A stretch of 58,417 nucleotides of DNA from Planctomycetales bacterium (GCA_027451885.1 DAIDHX010000156.1:1-58417); one strand, 5' to 3'; positions 26,394 through 36,686 are shown, counted from the stretch's first letter. Numbers and translations are program-made. Notes: a model not told the origin generated them from the sequence alone.

Positions 26394-28301
26394 ATGATTG
26401 ACCTCGCTTTTGTACTGGGATTTGCGCTGCTGGCAGCCGGTGTCGGCCGCCGGATCGTGCTGTCGCTCGATCCTCCGGCCCAGGCCGATGCCAGGCCGTT
26501 CGCCGCGGTGGAGATCCTCGCGCTCGCCGTGCCGATCGGCTTTGGCGTAAGCGCGCTTGCGATGCTGCTTCTGGGCGAGCTGGGCTGGCTGAACCGCCTG
26601 GGCGTGGCGATCGTGCTGGGGGTGATGATCGAGATCGGCTGGCGCCACGCGGCCGTGATTGTGGTGGACGCAGCGCGGGCGGCGGGGCAAGCGCGCGAAT
26701 ACTGGCGTCATGCGCAAGCCGTGGATCGATTGCTGGCCGTGATGCTTCTGGTGCTCGTGGCGGCGACGGCGCTGGGGTCGCTGAAGCCGGTCACCGATGG
26801 CGACGCGCTTTGCTATCACTTGCAAGTTCCCAAGCTTTTCCTGATGAAGGGCGCGGTGGTCTTCGCGCCTGATCTGCACGAGACGGTGTATCCGCTCGTG
26901 GTGGAGATGCTCTACGCGATTGGCCTGGAATGCCGGGGGCCTGTGGCCTGCCGGCTGCTGGAGTGGGTGCTGGGGCTCTCGTTCGCGGGAGCGACAACAG
27001 CGCTTGCCGCGCCGATCCTGGGGCGCAGGGCGTGGTGGGCGGGGCTGATCGCGCTCGCGGTGCCGGCGGTCTCGAATGGCATGACCGCGCCGCTCAATGA
27101 CGTTGCCCTGGCGGCGTTTGGTGCTGCCGCGATCCTGGCCTGGACGCGGCTGCTGGATCGGCCGTCGCCGGGCGCCGCCGTGGTCGCGGGCAGCGTGGCG
27201 GGGCTCATGATCGGGGTCAAATACCCCGCGCTCATCCTGGCGGCGATTCTGGTCGCGGGGCTGGTGATTCGCGGGCTGGCGCGCGCACGCTGGGCCGAGC
27301 GCGCCAACCAGGCGGGATGGCTGCGCCTTGCCCTGGTCTATTGCGCGGCGTTGGTGCTGCTGGGGGGCTGCTGGCATCTGCGGTCGTACTACCACACGGG
27401 GAATCCCGTCTTCCCGTTTTTCAAACACGCGTTTGGGGGCTCGGGACTCGACGAGGTGCTGGACCCGATCAAGCGCCCGCTCGAGCCGACGTTCTGGAAT
27501 TTGCTTGGCGCGCTCGGGCCGATCTCGCTCGAGCCGGATCGATTCGACAGCCTGGCGCACGAGCTGGGGCCGATTTTTCTGCTCTTCATCCCCGCGCTTT
27601 TGCTGGAGCGCGCGCCCAGGCGGCTGCTGGTGCTGGTCGCCGTGGCGTATGCTTTTCTGGTGATCGCGATGACGCAGCGGCAGAGCACGCGATTCTTGCT
27701 CGTTTGCGTGGGTCCGTTCGCGGTGGCCACGGCCTATCTGGCCAGTCGCTGGTACGAGCGCAGGACCGTCCCCGCGCGGCTGCTGGTGCTCTTGCTTTGC
27801 GGCTTCCTGGGCTACGAGACCGCGCTCGCCTCCGCTCGGGCCCGGGGCGCGGCCAGATACGTGCTTGGGCGCGAGTCGGCCAGCGCCTATCTTACGCGCA
27901 CCGAGCCGACCTTTCGCGTCGGTCGCTGGGCCGCAGCGCACTTGCCCCAGAGCGCCCGGCTCATCGGCCAGGATCACCGCGGCTTCTACATCCCCCGCGA
28001 CTACACCATGGAGCTTGCCCACAGGCGCAGAACCGGCCTGGGCGCGGCCGGGGAATCCGCGCCTGAGATCATCGCTCGGCTCCGCGCACGCGGCTTCACG
28101 CATGTCCTGTTTTGCCCCCCTGATCCCGGATCCGAAGTTGAGTTCGATCCCACGCTCGAGACCTTGCTCGAGCCCTGGATGAACGACCAGAACCCCCTCT
28201 ATCACGAGCGCATCCAGGATCGCGACGGCGTTTCGCGCACGTACGAGATCTACGACCTGGCCGCGAAGCAGGTCGAGCTGCCGGCGAGGGTGCGGCGATG
28301 A
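26394..28301 (+). CDS. Polytopic GT39/ArnT-like glycosyltransferase
   Basis: A 635-residue protein with about 12 membrane helices, then a C-terminal soluble domain (from about 510). The first loop carries TDGDALCYHLQVPKLFL, the acidic catalytic loop expected of GT-C enzymes that use polyprenyl-phosphate sugars. Helices continue through VYPLVVEMLYAIGLE and the PLNDVALAAFGAAAIL block. Such enzymes glycosylate proteins or lipids at the outer face of the membrane. ATG 26394 is used; an open frame extends further upstream inside the methyltransferase. Its stop overlaps the start of the next gene (ATGA). Confidence 0.78.
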   Translation: MIDLAFVLGFALLAAGVGRRIVLSLDPPAQADARPFAAVEILALAVPIGFGVSALAMLLLGELGWLNRLGVAIVLGVMIEIGWRHAAVIVVDAARAAGQAREYWRHAQAVDRLLAVMLLVLVAATALGSLKPVTDGDALCYHLQVPKLFLMKGAVVFAPDLHETVYPLVVEMLYAIGLECRGPVACRLLEWVLGLSFAGATTALAAPILGRRAWWAGLIALAVPAVSNGMTAPLNDVALAAFGAAAILAWTRLLDRPSPGAAVVAGSVAGLMIGVKYPALILAAILVAGLVIRGLARARWAERANQAGWLRLALVYCAALVLLGGCWHLRSYYHTGNPVFPFFKHAFGGSGLDEVLDPIKRPLEPTFWNLLGALGPISLEPDRFDSLAHELGPIFLLFIPALLLERAPRRLLVLVAVAYAFLVIAMTQRQSTRFLLVCVGPFAVATAYLASRWYERRTVPARLLVLLLCGFLGYETALASARARGAARYVLGRESASAYLTRTEPTFRVGRWAAAHLPQSARLIGQDHRGFYIPRDYTMELAHRRRTGLGAAGESAPEIIARLRARGFTHVLFCPPDPGSEVEFDPTLETLLEPWMNDQNPLYHERIQDRDGVSRTYEIYDLAAKQVELPARVRR

Positions 28302-29272
28302 GCCAGGATCGGCCCACGCTGGCCGAGCTTCGCGCACGGGCGCAAAAGGGCCGCTCTGGCGAGATCGGAAGCTGGCTGGCGCGCGCATTCGCTCGCCCGA
28401 CTGCGATCCACGGCACCTGGCTCGCGGTGCGGCTTGGCCTGTCCGCGCACCAGGTCACGCTCGGGGCGTTGTCGGCTGCGCTCGCAAGTGCTGTGCTCTT
28501 CGGCATGGGGTCGCCTCTGGGTTTTCTGGCCGGGACGGCCCTGGCGTTTCTGGCCTACTGGCTCGACCATGTGGATGGCCAGGTCGCGCGCTGGCGAGGC
28601 ACAGCGAGCCTGGACGGGGTCTATTTCGACTATCTGATGCATCACGTCGCGCAGCCAGCGCTGGCGTTTGGTCTTGGTTATGGCGCATCGGCGCGGGGCG
28701 GGCGGCTGGAATGGACGATTGCCGGTTTCGCGGCGGCGCTTGGCTGGTCGATCCTTTCACTTGCGAACGATTGCCGGTACAAGGCGTTCTTCCAGCGGCT
28801 GAAGAGTTCTAGCCTGAGCTATCGGGTGGAGGGCGGCTCTGGCGGCGCACCTGCGCCTGCCGCTCCGTGGCCCCGGCGCGGGCTCGGCGCGGTTTCCTGG
28901 CCGCTTTACAAGCTCTGCGAGCCGCCGGTGATCTTGCTCGAGCTCGCCACGCTCGCGGCGATCGCGGTGATCTTGCCCGGCTCCTGGGCCCTCGCGGTAA
29001 ACCTCTGGCTGCTCGCGCATGCGATCGTCGCCCCCGCCTTATGCACGCTCCGCGCGGGGCGAGCCATCGCACGCGGATCGGTCGAGACTGAGTTCGCACT
29101 CTGGTTTCGTGATTCCGCCTCCGCCACCCCGTCCTTTACGCCAGCCCACCGCCCCGGTATGAACGAAGGTGCCGAGGCCGTTCGCGCGCGGTCGCTCGCA
29201 ACTCGGCCCAGTGTCACGGCGTACCGGGGCCCGCACCATGCCGCCCGATCCCACTCAACCCGCCGACCGTAG
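28298..29272 (+). CDS. CDP-alcohol phosphatidyltransferase family, variant active site
   Basis: A 324-residue membrane enzyme that would join a CDP-alcohol and an alcohol or lipid. The signature D(x2)DG(x2)AR(x8)G(x3)D(x3)D reads D90, D93-G94, A97-R98, G107, D111 and then H115 in place of the last Asp, which is the general base in this family. Membrane segments follow at about 120-155 and 215-265. The last 60 residues are Ala/Arg-rich and overlap the next gene's start by 35 bases, so the true end may be a poorly conserved tail. Coupled to the GT39-like gene, it suggests a cell-envelope glycolipid pathway. Confidence 0.8.
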   Translation: MSQDRPTLAELRARAQKGRSGEIGSWLARAFARPTAIHGTWLAVRLGLSAHQVTLGALSAALASAVLFGMGSPLGFLAGTALAFLAYWLDHVDGQVARWRGTASLDGVYFDYLMHHVAQPALAFGLGYGASARGGRLEWTIAGFAAALGWSILSLANDCRYKAFFQRLKSSSLSYRVEGGSGGAPAPAAPWPRRGLGAVSWPLYKLCEPPVILLELATLAAIAVILPGSWALAVNLWLLAHAIVAPALCTLRAGRAIARGSVETEFALWFRDSASATPSFTPAHRPGMNEGAEAVRARSLATRPSVTAYRGPHHAARSHSTRRP

Positions 29273-30578
29273 CGAGATTCTGCTCGAACATCTCGTCGAG
29301 GCCCTGCCGCAGTTGATCCTCTGCAAGGATCTCGAGGGGCGATTCACCTTTGCCAATCAGCGGTTTTGCCAGGAGCTCGGCCAGCCGCTCGAGGGGATTA
29401 TCGGCCGCACCGACTTCGATTTCTTCCCGCGCGACCTGGCCGAAAAGTACCGCCGCGACGATCGCCGCGTGCTCGAGACAGGCGCAGTGCTCGATGTGGT
29501 CGAGGAGCACGTTACGCCGCGGGGCGAAACCATCTTCGTCCAGGTGATGAAGAGCCCGCTGCGCGGGCGCGACGGCGTGATCTTCGGGCTCCAGGGAATC
29601 TTCTGGGACGTGACCGAGCGGATGCGCGCCGAGCTGTTGCTCAAGGAGCAGAACATCACGCTCCAGCAGCTCGCGCGGAGCGAACGCGAGGCCCACGAAG
29701 CGCTCAAGTCGGCTCAGAGCCGCATGGTGCAGACCGAGAAGCTCGCGAGCCTGGGCCAGCTCGTGGCCGGCGTCGCGCACGAGATCAACAACCCGCTCGC
29801 CTTCGTGGCCAACAACGTCGCTGTGCTCGAGCGTGACGTGCGGGACATGATCACCCTGATTGGGCTTTACCGCGAGCACGCGCAGCCCGGCGCGGACACC
29901 GCCGCGCTCGAAGGCCAGATCGCCGCGCTGGCCCAGGATCTCGAGCTCGATTACGCCGTGACGAACCTGCCGCGGTTGATCGAGCGCACGCGCGAGGGGC
30001 TCAAGCGCATCGAGCGCATCGTCAAGGATCTGCGGCTCTTCGCCCGCGTGGACGAGGGCGAATGGAACGAGGTCGATTTGAACCCCGGCGTGGACTCGTC
30101 GATCTACCTGGTGCGGGGCTATGCCCGCAAGCGCGGGGTTGAGCTTGATTTTGAGCCGTCGCCGTTGCGGCCCTTGCGCTGCCGGGCCGCGCGGCTGCAC
30201 CAGGTGGTGCTCAACCTGCTCATGAACGCAATCGACGCCTCGCCCGAGGGGGGCAAGGTGGTAATCCGCACCTATGGCGAGCCGGAGGGCAAGGCCGTGG
30301 TGATCGAGGTGGACGACGACGGGCCGGGCGTTGCGCCTGAGATTCGCGAGCGGATCTTCGACCCGTTCTTCACCACCAAGCCCCTGGGGCAGGGAACGGG
30401 GCTTGGGCTTTCGATCAGCTACGGCATTGTGCATGAGCACGGCGGCACGATCGAGGTTCTCTCGAGCCCGTCGGGCGGCGCGCGGTTCCGGGTGCGTTTG
30501 CCACACACGCACGATGGGCAGTCGAGCCCGCCCTCGTTCGCAAAAGCCTCGAACGCTCCCGAAGCCAGGACACCCTAG
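29238..30578 (+). CDS. PAS-domain sensor histidine kinase
   Basis: A 446-residue soluble kinase. A PAS domain (about residues 15-135: [34 protein letters not shown] and a PAC-like [16 protein letters not shown]) is followed by a coiled coil (about 140-170), a HisKA domain with phosphorylated H181 in [10 protein letters not shown] and a HATPase domain with the N box [14 protein letters not shown]1 DDDGPGV, F box FDPFFTTKP and G2 GTGLGLS. No membrane helix, so it reads a cytoplasmic or redox/ligand signal. No response regulator is adjacent, making it an orphan. Starts at ATG 29238. Confidence 0.93.
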   Translation: MPPDPTQPADRSEILLEHLVEALPQLILCKDLEGRFTFANQRFCQELGQPLEGIIGRTDFDFFPRDLAEKYRRDDRRVLETGAVLDVVEEHVTPRGETIFVQVMKSPLRGRDGVIFGLQGIFWDVTERMRAELLLKEQNITLQQLARSEREAHEALKSAQSRMVQTEKLASLGQLVAGVAHEINNPLAFVANNVAVLERDVRDMITLIGLYREHAQPGADTAALEGQIAALAQDLELDYAVTNLPRLIERTREGLKRIERIVKDLRLFARVDEGEWNEVDLNPGVDSSIYLVRGYARKRGVELDFEPSPLRPLRCRAARLHQVVLNLLMNAIDASPEGGKVVIRTYGEPEGKAVVIEVDDDGPGVAPEIRERIFDPFFTTKPLGQGTGLGLSISYGIVHEHGGTIEVLSSPSGGARFRVRLPHTHDGQSSPPSFAKASNAPEARTP

Positions 30579-30587
30579 GAGCGTCTG

Positions 30588-32270
30588 GTGCGATCGATCG
30601 TGCGCGGCCTCATTTCGGGTCCAGCGGGGAGTCTGGCGCTCGTGCTTGGCCTGCTGGTTCTGGTGGCCTGGCCGGCGACCGCGACCGTGCTCGAGGCGGT
30701 CCGGGCCTCGCGCGCAACCGACGCCGATGATCTGGCCTCGATCTCCACCGATCCCGCCGCGGGCCTGCTGCGCGCGGGGACGATGCCGCGCTCCTTGCGG
30801 CTCGCGCTCGAATCGCTGGGACTGGTCGCGGGCGCGGTGGGGCTCGCGGTGCCGCTGGGCACGCTGCTCGCCGTCCTGCTGGCGCGGACCGATCTGGCCG
30901 GGCGCAATCTGTGGCTGGTTCTGCTGAGCCTGGCCGCCTTCGTGCCGTTGCCGCTCCACGCCACGGCCTGGCTGGGTGCGTTTGGCAATGCCGGCCGGCA
31001 GCAGGCATTTGGCCTGGCGCCGATCCTGGTGGGGCGCTTCGGCGCGGCGGTGGTGCACGCGCTTGCCGCGCTGCCCTGGGTGGTTGTGCTCGTGGCGCTC
31101 GGACTGCGCGCCGTCGAGCCTGAGCTCGAGGAGCAGGCCCGCCTCGAAATGAGCAGCATCCGGGTGCTCTGGAGCGTCACGCTCAGGCGCGCGCTTGCCG
31201 CGATCGCCGCCGCCTGCCTCGCGGTCGCGGTCCTGACAGGCGGAGACATGACCGTCACCGACCTGCTCCAGGTGCGCACCTATGCCGAGGAATCGTACCT
31301 CGCGTACAGCCTTGGCCTGGGGCCCGGAGGCGCGGCCGCCGTGACCTTGCCGCCGCTGCTGTTGCTCGCGGTCGCCATTGCGCTGCTCATGCGCGTGCTG
31401 GCGGCGATCGACCCCGCGCGGCTGGCCTCGCCACGCACCCTGGGCCGCCAGGTCGAGATCGGGCGGGCGCGCGGCCTGATCTCGCTCGCAACGGGGCTCG
31501 TGCTCGCGTGCCTCGTCGCCTTGCCCCTGGCCACGCTGCTCTGGCGCGCAGGACGCGTGGGCGGCAACGCCGCGCTCGGGCAGGGGCCCTCGTGGTCGAT
31601 CACTGGGCTCGCAGGCACGCTCCGCCAGGCCTGGAGCGACCTCGCCCGGCCGCTTGGCTACACGCTCCTGCTGGCAAGCGCAGCCGGGCTGATCGCCACC
31701 GCGCTCGCGTGGGGACTCGCCTGGAAGGCCCGCCGCGCGCGCGCCTGGGCATGGGGGCTCGTCGCCGTGCTCGCCCTGTTGCTCGCCGCGCCCGGACCGG
31801 TCGTCGGCATGGCGCTCGTGCTGGCTTACCGTGGCTTCCACTCGATCTATAACTCCTCGCTCATGATCATCATGGCCGAATCCGCCCGGGCCTTGCCCTT
31901 CGCGATCCTGCTCCTCTGGCCCTTCGTCCGCGCGTTCCCGCGCGACCATCTCGACGCCGCCGCGCTCGACGGGCTCAACCCCGCCAGGCAGCTTCTGCAA
32001 GTCGCCCTGCCGCTTTTGAAGGGGCCGCTCGCCGCGGCCTGGGTTGTCTGCGTGGTCGTTGCCCTGGGAGAACTGCCCGCCACCAATCTCGCCACCCCGC
32101 CCGGCACGCCGCCGGTCTCGGTCCTGCTCTGGGGCCTTTTGCATACCGGGGTGGAGAGCCGCGTGGCCGGCGTTGCGCTTCTCTTGCTGGGCGTGATCGC
32201 CGCGCTCGGGCTCGTGGCCGTGCTCGCCGTGCGCAACGCGGCTCGTGCCGAAGCCCAGGCGGCCGCCTAG
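30588..32270 (+). CDS. Two-domain ABC transporter permease (Fbp/Thi-type)
   Basis: A 560-residue permease with about 12 helices in two halves (about 1-270 and 300-555), the plan of FbpB, ThiP and AfuB. Each half carries a coupling-helix motif: EEQARLEMSSIRVLWSVTLRR (about 180-200) and DAAALDGLNPARQLLQVALPLLKG (about 460-483). These importers move iron(III), thiamine or 2-aminoethylphosphonate. Neither the binding protein nor the ATPase is next to it, so it works with genes elsewhere or is a remnant of a dispersed system. GTG 30588 follows TAGGAG. It converges with the DUF1501 gene with a 4-base overlap. Confidence 0.85.
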   Translation: MRSIVRGLISGPAGSLALVLGLLVLVAWPATATVLEAVRASRATDADDLASISTDPAAGLLRAGTMPRSLRLALESLGLVAGAVGLAVPLGTLLAVLLARTDLAGRNLWLVLLSLAAFVPLPLHATAWLGAFGNAGRQQAFGLAPILVGRFGAAVVHALAALPWVVVLVALGLRAVEPELEEQARLEMSSIRVLWSVTLRRALAAIAAACLAVAVLTGGDMTVTDLLQVRTYAEESYLAYSLGLGPGGAAAVTLPPLLLLAVAIALLMRVLAAIDPARLASPRTLGRQVEIGRARGLISLATGLVLACLVALPLATLLWRAGRVGGNAALGQGPSWSITGLAGTLRQAWSDLARPLGYTLLLASAAGLIATALAWGLAWKARRARAWAWGLVAVLALLLAAPGPVVGMALVLAYRGFHSIYNSSLMIIMAESARALPFAILLLWPFVRAFPRDHLDAAALDGLNPARQLLQVALPLLKGPLAAAWVVCVVVALGELPATNLATPPGTPPVSVLLWGLLHTGVESRVAGVALLLLGVIAALGLVAVLAVRNAARAEAQAAA

Positions 32271-33742
32271 GCCAGAACCTCGTTGATCACATGCCCGTGC
32301 ACGTCGGTGAGCCGGCGGTCGACGCCGTTATGGCGATAGGTCAATCGGGTGTGCTCCAGCCCCAGAATGCGCAGAATCGTGGCGTGGAAGTCATGCACAT
32401 CCACCACACGATCTGCCGCCTGGTAGCCCAGCTCGTCGGTCGCGCCCACGCTGGTTCCGCGCTTCACCCCTCCCCCCGCGAGCCAGACTGTGAAGCCCCT
32501 GGGGTTATGGTCGCGCCCTTTTGCGCCTTTCTGGAAGGTTGGCATGCGGCCGAACTCGGTGGTCCAGATCACGAGCGTGTCGTCGAGCAGTCCCCGGGCC
32601 TTGAGATCGACCAGCAGGGCCGCCGCGGGCTGGTCGAGCACGGGACCATGGCGCTCGTAATCGGCCTTGATGCGCTGGTGCCCGTCCCAGTTCTGCACCC
32701 CCTCGCCCATCGCGAATGCGCCGTTGTAGAGCGTGACAAAGCGGACCCCGCGCTCGAGCAGCCGCCGCGCCAGCAGGCAGTTTCGCGCAAACCCAGCCTT
32801 GAGCGCATTGGGGTCGTCAACGCCGTAAAGCGCCCTCGTGGCGGGCGACTCGGATGCCAGATCGGCCGCCTCCGGCGCGGAGACCTGCATCTTGCCCGCG
32901 AGCTCATACGCCGCGATCCGCCCCGCCAGATCTGAGTCCTCCGGATGGTGCTCCAGGTGCGCTTCGTTCAGCATCCGCAGAAGCTCGACCGAGCGCGCGT
33001 CCCCCTCGCGGTTGACCCGCGGCGGGCGCTCCAGATGCGCAATTGGCCGGTTCGCGCTCCACGGCATCCCCTGGCTATAGGCCGGCAGAAACCCGTTCGA
33101 CCAGTTCACAGGCCCTTGCTGCGGCACGCCCCGCGGGTCCGGGATCGCCACAAACGCCGGCAGGTTGCTGTTCTCCGTGCCAAGCGCGTACGAAACCCAG
33201 GCCCCCATGCTCGGGAACCCCTCGCGCGTGAACCCGGTGCTCATGAAGATCTCGCCCGGGCCGTGCGTGTTGGTCTTCGACGTCATCGAGTGAATGAAGC
33301 ACATGTCATCGACCAGGTCGCCGAGCCTCGGCAACAGATCCGAGACATACTTGCCGCATTGGCCGCGAGGCCGAAACGTCCAGGGGCTCTTCGCGAGTGC
33401 GCCGTTCTCTCCCTGAAAGGTCACAATCGGCTTGCCTGCCGGGCCCGTCATCGCCTTGCCGTTCATGGACTCGAGCCGGGGCTTGTAATCCCAGGTGTCG
33501 AGATGGCTCACGGCGCCGACGCAAAAGATGTGCACCACGCGTTTGGCGCGGGCGGGGAAATGGGGCGCCCGGGGCGCGAGCGGGTTGGCGCGGGTGCTGG
33601 CAGACATCCCCTCGCCGCGGGCTCGCTCCTCCGCCAGAAGCGCAGCAAGAGCCATCGCGCCCCCTGTGCGCGAAAGCGTGCTCAGGAACCGCCTGCGATC
33701 AAGCCAGTCGAGGCCAGCGTGCGAGAGCATGAGCCGCACCAA
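32267..33742 (-). CDS. DUF1501 family protein
   Basis: A 491-residue exported protein of the DUF1501 (alkaline-phosphatase/sulfatase-like fold) family typical of Planctomycetes. A Tat-like signal is at residues 16-35 (DRRRFLST then a hydrophobic AMALAALLAE). Metal-site-like blocks include FCVGAVSHLDTWDYKP (about 73-88), MTSKTNTHGPGEIFMSTG, the VIWTTEFGRMPTFQ block and RDHNPRGFTVWLAGGG. Its function is unproven; it always pairs with the DUF1549/DUF1553 cytochrome protein, here just 4 bases upstream. ATG 33730 is an alternative start to GTG 33742. Confidence 0.93.
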   Translation of the reverse strand: MVRLMLSHAGLDWLDRRRFLSTLSRTGGAMALAALLAEERARGEGMSASTRANPLAPRAPHFPARAKRVVHIFCVGAVSHLDTWDYKPRLESMNGKAMTGPAGKPIVTFQGENGALAKSPWTFRPRGQCGKYVSDLLPRLGDLVDDMCFIHSMTSKTNTHGPGEIFMSTGFTREGFPSMGAWVSYALGTENSNLPAFVAIPDPRGVPQQGPVNWSNGFLPAYSQGMPWSANRPIAHLERPPRVNREGDARSVELLRMLNEAHLEHHPEDSDLAGRIAAYELAGKMQVSAPEAADLASESPATRALYGVDDPNALKAGFARNCLLARRLLERGVRFVTLYNGAFAMGEGVQNWDGHQRIKADYERHGPVLDQPAAALLVDLKARGLLDDTLVIWTTEFGRMPTFQKGAKGRDHNPRGFTVWLAGGGVKRGTSVGATDELGYQAADRVVDVHDFHATILRILGLEHTRLTYRHNGVDRRLTDVHGHVINEVLA

Positions 33743-33746
33743 TCGT

Positions 33747-36560
33747 TCAAGGGATGGTCAGGAATTCGTTGGCGTTATAGAGCACGCGTGCGAGCGCCTC
33801 GGGCGAGACCGTGTGCACGAGCGCGAGCGCGGCTTCACGCTCACGATCGCTGGGTGCGCGGCCAAGTACAAGCGCGAAGACCCGCTCCACGAGCGCCCCG
33901 GGGTCGGGACCCGATTCTTGCCTGGCACGCGCGGCAAGCGCCCGGGCGCGCTCCAGCACGAACGCGCTGTTCCACATCGCGAGCGCCTGCGCGGCCGTGG
34001 TTGAGGCCAGCCGCCGGGGGACAGTCTGCGCGGCGTCTGGGCAATCAAAGACGCCAAAGACGGTGTCAAGCCGGCCGCGAGGACGAAGCTGATACACCAT
34101 GCGCCTGAAGGTCGAGGCATCGAGCCGCGGCCTGGGCTCGTAGGTCGCCACGTAGTTTGTGTTGGGAATCCAGATCGAGTAGCTCGGCCCCCCCATGCGG
34201 GAATCGAGCTCGCCGCTGGCGGCCAGGATCGCGTCACGAATGGCCTCGGCCTCGAGCCGCCGGGGCGCGAACCGCCACAGCAGCACGTTCTGGGCGTCAC
34301 GCGCGAGCCCGTTGGGATTGGCCGCCGACGCCTGGCGATAGGTCGCCGAAAGTACGATCAGGCGCTGCAGGTGCTTGATGCTCCAGCCGCTGGCGATGAA
34401 TTGGGACGCCAGCCAGTCGAGCAGCTCGGGATGGCTTGGGGGCGCGGCCAGCGCGCCAAAGTCGTTGGGCGTGGCCACCAGCCCCGCGCCAAAATGGTAT
34501 TGCCAGACGCGGTTCACCAGCACGCGCGCGGGCAGCGGATTGGCCGGGTCGGCCAGCCACTGCGCCAGTGCCCGCCTGCGGTCCTGGTCCGGCGCGTCGG
34601 CCCGGAGCGTGATCCGGGGCTCGACCGACGTGAGCGACGCCGGCGCCACCAGATCCCCGGGCTGCATCGGATCACCGCGCGCGAGCAGGTGCGTGGGCTC
34701 GGGGCTTGTGAACATGCCCGCGTAGATCGTTTGCGGTTTCGAAAGCGCAAGCAAACGCTCACGCAACGCCGCCTGCCGCGCAAGCAGCGCGGCCCGCTCC
34801 GGCGGTTCAGGCCGCGCCGAGCTCGTCGCCCCCGCTCGATAAGGCGCGCGGTCCGCGCTCGAGGCCACCACCACAAACCGGCCAGGCTCGGTCTCAACCT
34901 CAACCCGATAGTCCACCGCCAGCCGGTCGCGATAAACACCCGTCCGATCCCGGCCCCAGACCACGCGATCGATCACCACCGGGGTCTTGAACGCGATCCG
35001 AGCCCAGCCCTTGCCAGCCTCACGCGGGATCCAGCTCCGCTCGTTCGAGAGCCGGTCGTCGTTGAGATGCACGATCCTGTGCCTGGGATTGCCCTCGTAT
35101 TCCGATGACGCCGTCGCCCGCGCACCCTGGCTCTTGCTCGCCAGGTTGAGACCAGGCAGATCCGGGCCGCTGGCCTCGATCTCATCCAGGCACGGCTCGA
35201 GCCCATCCGCCGTGGCCAGCACGCGCAACCGCACCGCCCGCGCACGCACGGGCCTGAAACGCTCCACGTTCCGCAGCGGGCTGGCCATCACCCGCGACGG
35301 CGTCGACGCGGCGGGGTCCGCCAGCGGCTCAGACTGGTCAAGAGCAAGCTCAACGCGACCAAGCTCGGCCTTGATACGCTCAAGCCGCTCGGCGTCGTCC
35401 GGCCGCGACACAGCCGAGACCTCCCGCTCGCCATGCTGCACACCCGCCAGCAACGCCTGGATCGCGTAATAATCGCGCTGGGGGATCGGATCAAACTTGT
35501 GATCGTGGCACCGCGCGCATTGCACGCTCAACCCCAGAAACGTCGAGCACGTCGCCGCGATCATGTCGTCAAGGTCGTCCATCCGCTGCTGGAGCATTCC
35601 CTCGCGGGTGGCGTTGCCCACCCCGTCGTGCGTGCCCGCGACGAGAAATCCCGTCGCCGCCAGCGAAAGCGGATCAAGCGGATCGCCCGCGCCTGCCCCC
35701 GCGATCTGATCCTCAATAAACCGGGAATAGGGCACGTCCTGATTGAACGCGCGGATCACATAATCGCGATAAGGCCAGGCATTGTAGCGCGGCATGTTGG
35801 TTTCATAGCCGTGGCTTTCACCAAACCGGGCGACATCCAGCCAGTGCCTCCCCCAGCGCTCGCCGTAACGGGGTGAGGCCAGCAGCCGCTCGACCAGCCG
35901 TTCGTACGCGTCAATGGCCTGATCGCGCAAGAACGTGTCGATTTCTTCGGGTGTGGGGGGCAAGCCGGTGAGATCGAGCGTGAGGCGCCGAATCAAGGTG
36001 CGGCGATCGGCCTCGGGCGTGGGATCAAGCTGCGCCTTTTTGAGCCGGTCGCGCACGAAGGCGTCGATGGGATTCCGGGCGCCGGCCGCCGCGGCCAGCA
36101 CCGGCGGTTGCGGCCGCGCGATCGGCCGCAGCGACCAAAGCGCGCTTCTCGCGGGCACAGCCTTCCGGAGCGGTTCGTGGGCGTAGGGAGCACCCGCGGC
36201 AATCCACGCCCGCACAAGCTCAACCTGCGCGCGAGGCAGGGGATTGCGCGGCGGCATCTCACCCGCGGCAAGCTTCTCGATCACCACACTCGAGCCAGGA
36301 TCGCCAGGCACGAGCGCAGGCTCGCCGCTCGCGCCCCCCTCGAGCGCAAACGCACGCGTCGAAAGATCCAGCCCCCCCTTCTTGCCCGCACCCGCGTGGC
36401 AGACCAGGCAACGCGTCTCAAGCAAGGCCGAAACCTCTCCCGCAAGCCGCGCAGCGTCCTGACCCTTCTCGCCCTGCGCGCCTCCCGCCCACGCGGGCCA
36501 GGCGCCCAGGATCAGGGCAAACGCCACAAGCTGCGCTCGCAATCCTTCAGGCCCCATCAC
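33747..36560 (-). CDS. PSD1/DUF1549/DUF1553 planctomycete cytochrome c protein
   Basis: A 937-residue exported protein. After a signal peptide (about 1-25) comes a planctomycete-type cytochrome c domain with the haem motif C51-LV-C54-H55. Then DUF1549 (about 150-360: FVRDRLKKAQLDPTPEADRRTLIRRLTLDLTGL-type start), a middle segment at about 430-570 that resembles an F5/8 type C carbohydrate-binding domain, and DUF1553 (about 645-900: ANPLPARVLVNRVWQYHFGAGL). A second haem-like motif, CARCHDHKFDP, is at about 345. It probably supports polysaccharide breakdown in the periplasm with the DUF1501 partner, but the activity is unknown. Confidence 0.93.
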   Translation of the reverse strand: MMGPEGLRAQLVAFALILGAWPAWAGGAQGEKGQDAARLAGEVSALLETRCLVCHAGAGKKGGLDLSTRAFALEGGASGEPALVPGDPGSSVVIEKLAAGEMPPRNPLPRAQVELVRAWIAAGAPYAHEPLRKAVPARSALWSLRPIARPQPPVLAAAAGARNPIDAFVRDRLKKAQLDPTPEADRRTLIRRLTLDLTGLPPTPEEIDTFLRDQAIDAYERLVERLLASPRYGERWGRHWLDVARFGESHGYETNMPRYNAWPYRDYVIRAFNQDVPYSRFIEDQIAGAGAGDPLDPLSLAATGFLVAGTHDGVGNATREGMLQQRMDDLDDMIAATCSTFLGLSVQCARCHDHKFDPIPQRDYYAIQALLAGVQHGEREVSAVSRPDDAERLERIKAELGRVELALDQSEPLADPAASTPSRVMASPLRNVERFRPVRARAVRLRVLATADGLEPCLDEIEASGPDLPGLNLASKSQGARATASSEYEGNPRHRIVHLNDDRLSNERSWIPREAGKGWARIAFKTPVVIDRVVWGRDRTGVYRDRLAVDYRVEVETEPGRFVVVASSADRAPYRAGATSSARPEPPERAALLARQAALRERLLALSKPQTIYAGMFTSPEPTHLLARGDPMQPGDLVAPASLTSVEPRITLRADAPDQDRRRALAQWLADPANPLPARVLVNRVWQYHFGAGLVATPNDFGALAAPPSHPELLDWLASQFIASGWSIKHLQRLIVLSATYRQASAANPNGLARDAQNVLLWRFAPRRLEAEAIRDAILAASGELDSRMGGPSYSIWIPNTNYVATYEPRPRLDASTFRRMVYQLRPRGRLDTVFGVFDCPDAAQTVPRRLASTTAAQALAMWNSAFVLERARALAARARQESGPDPGALVERVFALVLGRAPSDREREAALALVHTVSPEALARVLYNANEFLTIP

Positions 36561-36686
36561 GGATTGCTCCCACGACCAGGAGTGTCGATCGACATTTGTT
36601 AAACATAAGGCGCTTGCCGGACACAGTCAATTCGAGACGCGGAGGGAAACCGGCGAACACGAGGCGTGGCGGAAGCAACGCGTGGG

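Noticed and set aside
26265-28388. A 707-codon open frame on the minus strand
   Set aside because: Antisense to the GT39-like gene; low-complexity Arg/Gln/His sequence.
29214-32144. A 976-codon open frame on the minus strand
   Set aside because: Antisense to the histidine kinase and ABC permease, rich in Arg, Gly, Gln and His with no motif; a composition artefact.
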